From Candidatus Coprenecus avistercoris (GTDB lineage Bacteria > Bacteroidota > Bacteroidia > Bacteroidales > UBA932), in assembly GCA_018712275.1 (NCBI GenBank), contig DVHI01000100.1, positions 1 through 52,819 of the forward strand: DNA of 52,819 bases, written 5' to 3'. The position numbers and the translations under genes are program-made. The notes beneath the pieces were generated by a model. The model had not been told where the DNA came from and did not search any database. It saw only the letters and a program-made list of their open reading frames with translations. Positions 17,617 to 25,515 of the stretch are shown one piece after another. How positions within the stretch are numbered: the stretch's first letter is position 1; each line of letters opens with the position of its first letter.

Positions 17617-20600
17617 TTAAAACAGGGTAAGGTCATCGTCTAAGGAGAATTCCACCACGTCGCCGGGTCTGGCACCGCTGCCGTCATTGTCACCGGCTCC
17701 GGCGTCATTGCGGTCCTCCGCGGAGGCTTCGGTGCTGCCGCTGCCGGGCCCTGCCGGATTGTCCCCATTGTCCTCATTATCCTGAGAATCAGCGGAGGCG
17801 GGGGATGCCGAAGGGTAGTTCAGACCTTCGAGGTCGTAGGTATCCTCCCCTGCGGGAAGATCCTCCGCATCCCGGGCATTGTCCCCGTCCGGAGCATTGT
17901 CCTCGGACTCCTCCTTCTGCAGGGGCTCTCCGAAGGCGATGGAGGCAATCTTCTCCCCCGCTCTCTTGCCCTTGGCGCGGAAGCCCTTGACGGCGATAAA
18001 TTCCTCTGCGTCAATATCAGCCGGCTCCTTGGGCTTGTTGCCTGAGGGGACGAACTCGACGTGGACGGACGGCCAGCGGTCTTCGGAGACGGCCACCAGG
18101 CGGGCGCCCTCGTCGACGGGGATGAAGTTCTGGGAGGTATTGTCGCTCAGTTCGAAGCAGAAGCGCTTGATGTAGTAGTAGCCGGAGACCTTGTCCCAAT
18201 AGATGGCGGTATAGACCTTCGAGGGGTCGAATTTCTCCACTATCAGCAGATCGCCCTGGAACCTGGTGCTCAGGTCGAGACCGGTGGTGTAGAAGGTACC
18301 GTCCTTGCAGACGGCCAGGATGTGCTCGTCGCCCCGGAACTCGCCCAGCAGCTCGCCGCGGCCGTCCTCGTTGAGCCGGTCGATGTCGCGGTCAAACCAC
18401 ATCTGCTTGCCGCCTATGGTCGAGACGCCGGCGGCCCGGAGCAGGACCTTCTGAACAGGGTATTTGGTGACGATGTTGCCCATCGAGGCGCGTCCCTTGA
18501 TGGCCAGCTGTGAGAAATCGTAATCGAGGATCAGGCGCTTGAGGCCCGGGCGGGGACGGAGGTAGACCTTGACGGTCTCGGCCTCGCCGTTGGGGTTGGC
18601 AGTGAGCCAGTAGACCTGCGAGCCGGGGGTGCCCTTGGTCAGGTCGTACCAGCGGTCGCGGATGATGCCGGTGACTGCAAAGCGCTTGGCGTACATGGTG
18701 CCGCCCTTGCCGTCGCGGTACACGGCATTGTATATGGTGCGGGTATCGCCGCGCTTGAAGACTGCGGCGTGGATGATGCCCTTCTCCACAAACTGCTTGT
18801 CGGTCACCTTGCGGAGGGTGTAGCGGCCGTCCTTGATGAAGACGATCACCTCGTCGATGTCGGAGCAGTCGCTCACGTACTCGGCCTCCTCTATCTTCTT
18901 GGCCGAGGTGCCGATGAAGCCCTCGGAGCGGTTGATGTAGAGCTTGGCGTTGGAGGCGACGACCTTGGTGGCCTCGATGTTCTCGAAGGAGGTTATCTTG
19001 GTGCGGCGGGGATACCTGGCGCCGTATTTGTCCTTGAGGGACTGGAAATAGTCGATGCAGAACTCCGTCAGGTGCTCGAGATGGTAGCGCAGCTCGGCTT
19101 CTTTCTTCTCGATGGCGCGTATCTTGTCGGTGACTGCCTTGATATCGAACTTGGATATCTTGCGGACCGGCTTCTCGACCAGCTTCAGGATATCCGCGTC
19201 GGTAATCGGGCGGCGGAGCAGGTGCTGGTACTCGAGCATGGCGGCCTTCACGTCCTTGAGCTGCTTCTCCCAGGTGCGGGCGTCGTTCTCGAGGACCTTG
19301 TAGACCTTGTTCTCGAAGAAAATCTTCTCGAGGGAGGTGTAGTGCCACTCGCCCTCGACCTCGTCCAGACGGATGGTCAGTTCCTGACGCATCAGCTCCC
19401 GTGTCCGCTCTGTGTTATAGCGGAGCACATCGTCCACGCCCATGAAGTGCGGCTTCTTGTCCTTGATCACGCAGGTGTTGGGCGAGATGCTGACCTCGCA
19501 GTCGGTGCAGGCGTAGAGGGCGTCGATGGTCCGGTCGGGGGACGTGTCGGCGTAAAGCTGGATCACTATCTCGGCGTGCTCGGCGGTGTTGTCGTCGATC
19601 TTGCGGATCTTGATCTTGCCCTTGTCGTTGGCCTTGAGTATGGAGTCTATCAGATCACCGGTAGTAGTACCGTAGGGTATCTCGGTGATGACCAGTGTAT
19701 TCTTGTTGACCTTCTGGATGTTCGCCCTTACGCGGACTTTTCCGCCGCGCAGCCCCCTGTTATAGGCCGACGTATCGGCATAGCCCCCGGTGGGGAAATC
19801 CGGTTCGAGGGTAAAATCCTCGCCTTTCAGCACGGCTATCGAGGCGTCCAGCAGTTCGTTGAAGTTGTGCGGGAGTATCTTGCAGGCCAGTCCTACGGCA
19901 ATACCCTCCGAGCCCTGGGCCAGCAGGAGCGGGAACTTCACGGGCAGATTGACCGGCTCCTTGTTACGGCCGTCGTAGGAGTTGACCCACTCGGTGAGCT
20001 TCGGATTATAAAGCACCTCGTTGGCAAACGGCGTGAGACGGGCCTCAATGTACCTGCCGGCAGCCGCAGGGTCTCCGGTCAGGATGTTGCCCCAGTTACC
20101 CTGGCAGTCGATGAGCAGGTCCTTCTGGCCAAGCTGCACCAGGGCGTCCTTGATGGAAGCGTCTCCGTGAGGGTGGTACGGCATGGTGGCGCCTACCAGA
20201 CTGGCCACCTTGTTGAAACGTCCGTCATCCTCCTCCTTCATCGCATGCAGAATCCTGCGCTGCACCGGCTTCAGACCATCCTCGATATGCGGCACAGCCC
20301 TCTCCAGGATTACGTACGAGGCGTAGTCCAGGAACCACTCCCGGTACATGCCCGAGAGCTTGTATTTCTTCGTGCCGTCGGAGATCACCTTGTCGAACTT
20401 GCCGGAGAGCACCTCGTCCTCGCCGTCCTCACCTGCGTAGGTGTCGGGGTCCGTGCCAGTATCGGCGTCGGCGTATGCGTCAGGGCCGGCATAGGCATCG
20501 GTTCCGGTGTCGGTTCCGGTGTCAGCTCCGGTGTCGGCTCCGGTACCTACGTCGGTGCCTAGATCGGCATAACCGCCGTCACCGCCGTCCTGTTCCAACG

Positions 20601-20679
20601 CACTCCCGCCGGACACATTTTCTATTCCGTTCCCAGAGGTCTCCAGGCCATCTTTTTCTTCGTCTTCTCTGCTCATCAT
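17617..20679 (-). CDS. parC: Type IIA topoisomerase subunit A (topoisomerase IV ParC-like)
   Basis: About 1,020 residues. The breakage-reunion domain has MYREWFLDYASYVILERA, then a VQRRILHAM segment, YHPHGD and the catalytic Tyr in AAAGRYIEARL (about residue 211). A long coiled-coil and a C-terminal beta-pinwheel follow. No GyrA box (QRRGGKG) was found, favouring ParC over GyrA. The longest open frame begins with TTG at 20700, but that overlaps a TATCTTTG -7-like box (20705-20698), so the ATG at 20679 (or 20676) is preferred. Both ends carry acidic low-complexity extensions: about 95 residues at the N-terminus with TGTD/ADTG-type repeats, and about 120 at the C-terminus rich in D, E, G, S and N ending DDDLTLF. 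The partner ParE is not in the window. Confidence 0.9.
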   Translation of the reverse strand: MMSREDEEKDGLETSGNGIENVSGGSALEQDGGDGGYADLGTDVGTGADTGADTGTDTGTDAYAGPDAYADADTGTDPDTYAGEDGEDEVLSGKFDKVISDGTKKYKLSGMYREWFLDYASYVILERAVPHIEDGLKPVQRRILHAMKEEDDGRFNKVASLVGATMPYHPHGDASIKDALVQLGQKDLLIDCQGNWGNILTGDPAAAGRYIEARLTPFANEVLYNPKLTEWVNSYDGRNKEPVNLPVKFPLLLAQGSEGIAVGLACKILPHNFNELLDASIAVLKGEDFTLEPDFPTGGYADTSAYNRGLRGGKVRVRANIQKVNKNTLVITEIPYGTTTGDLIDSILKANDKGKIKIRKIDDNTAEHAEIVIQLYADTSPDRTIDALYACTDCEVSISPNTCVIKDKKPHFMGVDDVLRYNTERTRELMRQELTIRLDEVEGEWHYTSLEKIFFENKVYKVLENDARTWEKQLKDVKAAMLEYQHLLRRPITDADILKLVEKPVRKISKFDIKAVTDKIRAIEKKEAELRYHLEHLTEFCIDYFQSLKDKYGARYPRRTKITSFENIEATKVVASNAKLYINRSEGFIGTSAKKIEEAEYVSDCSDIDEVIVFIKDGRYTLRKVTDKQFVEKGIIHAAVFKRGDTRTIYNAVYRDGKGGTMYAKRFAVTGIIRDRWYDLTKGTPGSQVYWLTANPNGEAETVKVYLRPRPGLKRLILDYDFSQLAIKGRASMGNIVTKYPVQKVLLRAAGVSTIGGKQMWFDRDIDRLNEDGRGELLGEFRGDEHILAVCKDGTFYTTGLDLSTRFQGDLLIVEKFDPSKVYTAIYWDKVSGYYYIKRFCFELSDNTSQNFIPVDEGARLVAVSEDRWPSVHVEFVPSGNKPKEPADIDAEEFIAVKGFRAKGKRAGEKIASIAFGEPLQKEESEDNAPDGDNARDAEDLPAGEDTYDLEGLNYPSASPASADSQDNEDNGDNPAGPGSGSTEASAEDRNDAGAGDNDGSGARPGDVVEFSLDDDLTLF

Positions 20680-20697
20680 TTTTCGTTTTTCAGCCGA

Positions 20698-20705
20698 CAA
20701 AGATA
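20698..20705 (-). promoter_or_regulatory. Possible -7 box of parC
   Basis: TATCTTTG on the minus strand matches TAnnTTTG. It lies 18 bases before the preferred ATG of parC at 20679, which would give a leader of about 12 bases. No -33 element was seen at the usual spacing. Confidence 0.4.
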
Positions 20706-20750
20706 TTAAAAAAATTCAGATACGGGAAATGGAGGCACGCCCTCCTCTCC

Positions 20751-20816
20751 CACCTTCCGAAGGTGAGCAGAAACAGCCGGAAAGCAGCCGAGCCCTACTC
20801 CTTCCGAAGGAGTAGG
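20751..20816. repeat. Pair of TTCCGAA-centred palindromes between era and parC
   Basis: CACCTTCCGAAGGTG lies at 20751-20765. A longer copy, with arms CCTACTCCTTC and GAAGGAGTAGG around a central C, lies at 20794-20816. Centres are 47 bp apart. The second copy ends exactly where the era stop codon begins (20817-20819). The sequence from 20701 to 20750 holds nothing else recognisable apart from the parC -7 box. Confidence 0.85.
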
Positions 20817-21788
20817 CTAATACCCGAACGCCGCGAGTTTCCGCTTGTCGTCCCGCCAGTGGGGATCGACCTTGACGTAGAGCTGCAGGAAGACCTTCTT
20901 CTGGAAGAAGTCCTCCATGTCGATGCGGGCCTGGGTGCCGACGCGCTTGAGGGACGAGCCGCGGGCGCCGATGATGATGCCCTTCTGGGAGTCGCGCATG
21001 ACGTTGATGACGGCCCGGATGTCGTAACGGTCGGCATTCTCCTTGAACTCCTCGATGACCACCTCGGTACAGTAGGGAATCTCCTTGTCGTAGTTGGTGA
21101 GTATCTTCTCGCGGATGATCTCGGAGGCGAAGAAGCGGAGGTTGCGGTCGGTGAAAAAGTCCTTGTCGTACCAGGGCTCGCTCTCGGGCAGCAGCGACAC
21201 TATACGTCCGAACACCGGCTCCAGCCCGAACCGCTCCAGAGCCGAGACCGCGAAGACTTCCGCATGGGGCACGGCGGCGGACCACTGCGCGGCCAGGGCG
21301 GCCACGGTCTGCTGGTCGCTCAGGTCGATCTTGTTGATGACGATGAGCACGGGGCAGTCCACACTGCACAGCCGCTCGACGTACTCCCGGTTCTTGTCTC
21401 CCTTCTCCACCACGTCGGTGACGTAGAGGATGATGTCGGCGTCCCCGATGGCGGTGTTGACGTACTCCATCATGGAGCGCTGGAGATTGTAGGCCGGTTT
21501 GAGGATTCCCGGAGTGTCGGAGTAGACTATCTGGTAGTCCTCTCCGTTGACAATGCCCATGATACGGTGCCGGGTGGTCTGGGCTTTGGATGTAATGATG
21601 GAAAGGCGCTCCCCGACTAGGGCGTTCATCAGCGTGGACTTGCCCACATTGGGATTGCCTATGATGTTTACGAAACCGGCACGGTGCGGATGCCCCTCCA
21701 CTACAGGCTGAGCTGCGGCTGAGTCCACCGCGTCTGTCTGAGGAAGGGGCATCTCCGGCTGCATGGCTGCGGAAGTGCTGCTACTCAT
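20817..21788 (-). CDS. era: GTPase Era, ribosome assembly
   Basis: A 323-residue GTPase that binds the 3' end of 16S rRNA during small-subunit maturation. G1 is GNPNVGKS (44-51), the switch region holds SKAQTTRHRI, G3 is DTPG and G4 is NKID. The C-terminal KH domain has VMRDSQKGIIIGARG and DMEDFFQKKVFLQLYVKV. About 36 extra residues precede the GTPase domain; a start at the internal Met 9 is possible. The start overlaps the end of the pseudouridine synthase gene by 8 bases, so the two are cotranscribed. Confidence 0.95.
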   Translation of the reverse strand: MSSSTSAAMQPEMPLPQTDAVDSAAAQPVVEGHPHRAGFVNIIGNPNVGKSTLMNALVGERLSIITSKAQTTRHRIMGIVNGEDYQIVYSDTPGILKPAYNLQRSMMEYVNTAIGDADIILYVTDVVEKGDKNREYVERLCSVDCPVLIVINKIDLSDQQTVAALAAQWSAAVPHAEVFAVSALERFGLEPVFGRIVSLLPESEPWYDKDFFTDRNLRFFASEIIREKILTNYDKEIPYCTEVVIEEFKENADRYDIRAVINVMRDSQKGIIIGARGSSLKRVGTQARIDMEDFFQKKVFLQLYVKVDPHWRDDKRKLAAFGY

Positions 21789-23067
21789 AGAAATTGAGTT
21801 TGAGCATGGTCACCTCCTCCTCGCTGAGGAATCTCCACTGGCCACGGCGCAGGTTTTTCTTGGTAAGTCCGGCAAAATACACTCTGTCGAGCTTGCGTAC
21901 CCTGTAACCGAGGGCCTCGAACATACGGCGGACGATGCGGTTGCGGCCCGAATGGATCTCGATGCCCACGATGCTGCGGTCATCTCCGTTGTAGGCCACC
22001 TCATCGGCGTATGCGGGACCGTCCTCAAGGTCCACGCCCTGTACGAGCCGGTCCATATCCTCGGGCTTGAGGTTCTTGTCGAGGGTCACCTGATATATCT
22101 TCTTCTTCTGGAAGGAAGGATGGGTCAGTTTCTCGGCGAGCTCCCCGTCGTTGGTCAGCAGCAGCACTCCGGTCGTGGACTTGTCCAGACGTCCTACGGG
22201 GAAAATGCGCTCGGGGCACATATCCCTGCTGATGAGCTGCATCACGTTCTTGTCGGCGTGGGGGTCGCTGGTGGTGGTCACGAAGTCCTTGGGTTTGTTG
22301 AGCAGGACGTAGACCTTCTTCTCGCCGCGCAGACGCTCGCCGTTGAAGCGGACATCGTCCTCCGCGGGATTGACCTTCACTCCCATCTCGGTGACAACCT
22401 GTCCGTTGACGGTCACCAGACCGGCGGAGATATACTCGTCGGCCTCGCGGCGGGAGCAGATGCCGGAGTTGGCGATAAACTTGTTGAGACGCACCATGCC
22501 GTCGTCCTCCTTCACCACTGCGGGTGTCTGGGGCACACGGGGCTTCTCCATGCCGGGGTGCTCGGAGCGGAGACGGTGCTCGAAGCCGCGGCGCTCCTTA
22601 AACTGACGGTCGGGACGGTCTCCGCCAACGAAAGGCTTACCGCTCTTTCCGCGGAATCCCGGCTTGCCGCCGCCAAATCCGGACTTTCCTCCACGGAATC
22701 CGGGCTTGTCACCGCCGTGGAATCCCGATTTGTCCCCGCGGAATCCGGGTTTGTCACCGCCGCGTAAGGCAGGTCTGTCCCCACCCCGGAATCCGGGCTT
22801 GCCGGCTCCGTCCTGACGGCGTCCACCGTAACCGGGCCGGTCGCTGCGGAAGTCCTGTCTGTCATTGTCCCTGTGGAAATTCCCGCCATGCTGCCCGGGC
22901 TTTGAGAATCTGCCTTCGGGCCTTCCCTCTCCGTTTCTGTCGAAGGACCTGCGGGGTCTGAACGAGGGTCTCTCTCCGGAGGCCCTGTAATCTGAATGCT
23001 CTGTTTTCCTGTAGTCTGCGCGGTCCTGTCCCTCCCGGGTCTCTGACCGCCTGATGCGTGGTCTCAT
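21781..23067 (-). CDS. rluB: RluB/RsuA-family pseudouridine synthase with long RG-rich N-terminus
   Basis: A 428-residue protein. The C-terminal 240 residues are a standard RsuA/RluB enzyme: an S4 RNA-binding domain (VRLNKFIANSGICSRREAD) and a catalytic Asp in FPVGRLDKSTTG (about D294). GRNRIVRRMF and VRKLDRVYFAGL follow. By homology it makes a pseudouridine in rRNA, probably the 23S position of RluB; RluE/F or RsuA cannot be excluded. The first 188 residues are disordered and rich in Arg and Gly, with repeats of the type GGDKPGFRG, suggesting extra RNA binding. Such extensions occur in Bacteroidota. It is the first gene of an operon with era. Confidence 0.9.
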   Translation of the reverse strand: MRPRIRRSETREGQDRADYRKTEHSDYRASGERPSFRPRRSFDRNGEGRPEGRFSKPGQHGGNFHRDNDRQDFRSDRPGYGGRRQDGAGKPGFRGGDRPALRGGDKPGFRGDKSGFHGGDKPGFRGGKSGFGGGKPGFRGKSGKPFVGGDRPDRQFKERRGFEHRLRSEHPGMEKPRVPQTPAVVKEDDGMVRLNKFIANSGICSRREADEYISAGLVTVNGQVVTEMGVKVNPAEDDVRFNGERLRGEKKVYVLLNKPKDFVTTTSDPHADKNVMQLISRDMCPERIFPVGRLDKSTTGVLLLTNDGELAEKLTHPSFQKKKIYQVTLDKNLKPEDMDRLVQGVDLEDGPAYADEVAYNGDDRSIVGIEIHSGRNRIVRRMFEALGYRVRKLDRVYFAGLTKKNLRRGQWRFLSEEEVTMLKLNFYE

Positions 23068-23102
23068 GTCGATAGCTGGCTGTTTTTATTGAATTTTGCC
23101 CG

Positions 23103-23110
23103 CAAAGGTA
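23103..23110 (-). promoter_or_regulatory. Probable -7 box of the rluB-era operon
   Basis: TACCTTTG followed by C on the minus strand is a strong TAnnTTTGC match. It would start a transcript near 23096, leaving a leader of about 29 bases before the rluB ATG at 23067. A -33 TTTG at the expected spacing was not found. Confidence 0.5.
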
Positions 23111-23169
23111 TGTCAATCGAAGATAATTTCCTATTTTTACAACATCATTTTCTAAAACGTGTGAAAGTC

Positions 23170-24441
23170 ATGAAGAGGAGAACTTCTGCCACCCCCCGCC
23201 GCAACCGCCGCCTCACCCTCGCCGCCGAGAACATCGACATGGCGCTGAGGGCCGTCAGGTCCAACAGACTCAGGTCTTCCCTGACCATTGCCATCATTGC
23301 CCTGGGGATCACCTCCCTGGTGGGCATCCTCACCGCCGTCGACTCGATGGACGCTACCCTCAAGGACGCCTACAGCCGCATGGGCGCCGGCATCATCAAC
23401 ATCCGCTCGCTCTACTCGATGCCCGCCGACATGCGCCGCATCCGCAATTCCCGCGAGATATCCCGGGCCCAGGCCGAGCGCTTCACCGACTACTACCGCG
23501 CCCCCGCGACAGTCACCATCTTCACCACCGTCCTCTCCGGCACCAGGGCCGAGGCAGGACAGAAGCGCACCAATCCCACGACCGACGTCATCGCCACCGA
23601 CGGCAACTATATGAAGTACAATATGCTGGAACTCTCCTCCGGCCGCAGTCTATCGGCAGCCGACGTGGAGGGAGGCCGGTTCTATTGTGTCATAGGGGAC
23701 AATGTGGCCCGCACCCTCTTCGAAGCGCAGGAGGACCCCGTAGGCCAGACGGTACATATCTCGGGACGCAGCTATATTATAATAGGAGTGGCGGCACCCG
23801 TCGGGAACAATGCCGGGGGCAGCATGGACGGAAGCATCCTGGTACCATATACCAATGCCCTGGCCAACCTCGCCACCTCCACCCCCGATTTCACGATAGG
23901 CATCCTCCCGGACCCTTCGGTAAGTTCGGAAGCCGCTGCCACCGAGGCGGAAATGACCTTCCGGGCAGTGAGGCGGCTCGCCCCCTTCGACGACGCTGAC
24001 TTCCGCATCACCCGCAGCGAGGCGGTCATCGAAGAGCTCAACTCCACGATGCGCACCCTCACGATAGCCGCCATCGTCATCGGCCTGGTCACCCTGACCG
24101 GAGCGGCAGTAGGCCTGATGAACATCATGCTGGTATCCGTCCGCGAGCGCACCCGGGAGATAGGCACGCGCAAGGCCCTGGGCGCCGCCTCGAAACGCAT
24201 CAAGGCACAGTTCCTGATGGAGTCGGTAATCATCGGCCAGACCGGCGGCCTGATAGGCATCGCCGCCGGCATCCTCATAGGCAACATCATCGCCGCAGTC
24301 ATGCAGGCCTCCTTCGTCATCCCCTGGCTCTGGATGCTCCTGGCCATCGCCCTCTGCATGGCCGTCGGCATCCTCTCCGGCTATCTCCCCGCAAAACGCG
24401 CTGCCGCCCTCGATCCTATCGAGTGCCTGCGGTACGAGTAG
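23170..24441 (+). CDS. FtsX/MacB-type ABC transporter permease
   Basis: A permease of about 423 residues. The N-terminal membrane helix (SSLTIAIIALGITSLVGIL) is followed by a periplasmic MacB_PCD-like domain of about 220 residues. Three C-terminal helices follow, with the diagnostic cytoplasmic loop RERTREIGTRKALGA and the ending AALDPIECLRYE. MacB-like permeases move lipoproteins, peptides or drugs by mechanotransmission, driven by a separate ATPase. No ATPase gene is adjacent. Upstream in-frame starts exist (TTG 23089, ATG 23110), but the ATG at 23170 (MKRRTS) gives the usual short basic N-terminus. It is monocistronic and convergent with ltaE, with only 21 bases between stops. Confidence 0.85.
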   Translation: MKRRTSATPRRNRRLTLAAENIDMALRAVRSNRLRSSLTIAIIALGITSLVGILTAVDSMDATLKDAYSRMGAGIINIRSLYSMPADMRRIRNSREISRAQAERFTDYYRAPATVTIFTTVLSGTRAEAGQKRTNPTTDVIATDGNYMKYNMLELSSGRSLSAADVEGGRFYCVIGDNVARTLFEAQEDPVGQTVHISGRSYIIIGVAAPVGNNAGGSMDGSILVPYTNALANLATSTPDFTIGILPDPSVSSEAAATEAEMTFRAVRRLAPFDDADFRITRSEAVIEELNSTMRTLTIAAIVIGLVTLTGAAVGLMNIMLVSVRERTREIGTRKALGAASKRIKAQFLMESVIIGQTGGLIGIAAGILIGNIIAAVMQASFVIPWLWMLLAIALCMAVGILSGYLPAKRAAALDPIECLRYE

Positions 24442-24462
24442 CTATGCTATTAACGTAGACAT

Positions 24463-25491
24463 TTAAAGCAGCTCCAGCAGCGCATCGACATCGGCCTCCG
24501 TAGTGGCCCAGTCGGTGACGAAGCGGATGGCGCTGCGGCGGTCGTCGAGCTGTTCCCAGAGGGAGAAGGTGGCCTGGCCGCGGAGGCGGTCCACCACAGA
24601 ATCGTCCACGATGACGAAGAGCTGGTTGGTCTTGGGCGGGGCGTAGAAGGTATAGCCCTTGGAGGAAAGGCCGGCGGCGAGGCGGTCGGCGGCGGAGAGG
24701 GCCACCTTGCCCACGCGCTCGTAGAGGCCGTCGGTGAAGAGGGTGGCGAACTGGACTCCGAGCAGACGTCCCTTGGCCAGAAGGGCACCGCGCTGCTTGA
24801 TGAGCGAGAAGAGGTTGCCTACCAGACCGGGGCGGGGCACGACGAGGGCCTCTCCGAAGAGGGCGCCGCACTTGGTGCCGCCGATGTAGAACATGTCGCA
24901 GAGAGAGGCGATATCCTTCAACGACACATCGTTGCGGTCGGAGGCGAGGGCGTATGCCAGGCGGGCGCCGTCCAGATACAGCGGGATGCGGTACTCATGG
25001 CAGACACCGGCCATCTCCCGGAGCTCGGCCAGGGAGTACAGACCGCCCTGCTCTGTAGGATGGGTGACATAGACCATGCCGGGCTCGACCATGTGGGCGT
25101 AGTTCTCGTCGGCCCAGTAGGCCCGCAGATATTCCCGGACCTCAGAAGCCCGCAGCTTGCCTCCGTCATGGGCGGGCAGGGCCAGGACCTTGTGCCCGGT
25201 GGCCTCGACGGCTCCCGACTCGTGATGGTTGATGTGGCCGGAGACGGGCGAGATGACGCCCTGGCAATGACGGAGGACGGCACAGGCGGCGAGGGCATTG
25301 ACCTGGGTGCCTCCTATCAGCAGATGAATCTGGGCCTCGGGACAGCCGCATGCCTCGCGGATTTTCTCCACGGCGGCGGCAGTATAGGGGTCGTCTCCAT
25401 AACCGAGGGTCTGTTCCATATTGGTGCGGACCAGTGCCTGCATCACTTCCGGGCAGGCTCCCCGCATGTAGTCGTTTTCAAAATTGAGCAT
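24463..25491 (-). CDS. ltaE: Low-specificity L-threonine aldolase-like PLP enzyme
   Basis: A 342-residue PLP enzyme of the beta-eliminating lyase/threonine aldolase family, which splits threonine or allo-threonine into glycine and acetaldehyde. Visible are the N-terminal MLNFENDYMRGACPEVM, the PLP-stacking region SGHINHHESGAVE, the PLP-contacting Asp in LYLDGARLAYAL, and the Schiff-base Lys in YIGGTKCGAL. The length is normal. It starts 24 bases after recJ in the same direction. Confidence 0.9.
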   Translation of the reverse strand: MLNFENDYMRGACPEVMQALVRTNMEQTLGYGDDPYTAAAVEKIREACGCPEAQIHLLIGGTQVNALAACAVLRHCQGVISPVSGHINHHESGAVEATGHKVLALPAHDGGKLRASEVREYLRAYWADENYAHMVEPGMVYVTHPTEQGGLYSLAELREMAGVCHEYRIPLYLDGARLAYALASDRNDVSLKDIASLCDMFYIGGTKCGALFGEALVVPRPGLVGNLFSLIKQRGALLAKGRLLGVQFATLFTDGLYERVGKVALSAADRLAAGLSSKGYTFYAPPKTNQLFVIVDDSVVDRLRGQATFSLWEQLDDRRSAIRFVTDWATTEADVDALLELL

Positions 25492-25515
25492 GTTGTTGCC
25501 TCCTCCTGTATTGTC

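Noticed and set aside
18769-20562. 597-codon frame antisense to parC
   Set aside because: Mirror of a conserved topoisomerase gene; composition is rich in V, L, G and H, as expected for antisense of GC-rich coding DNA.
23089-23169. Upstream starts (TTG 23089, ATG 23110) for the permease
   Set aside because: They would add 20-27 residues with no signal or family match and overlap the rluB promoter box; the ATG at 23170 gives a normal N-terminus.
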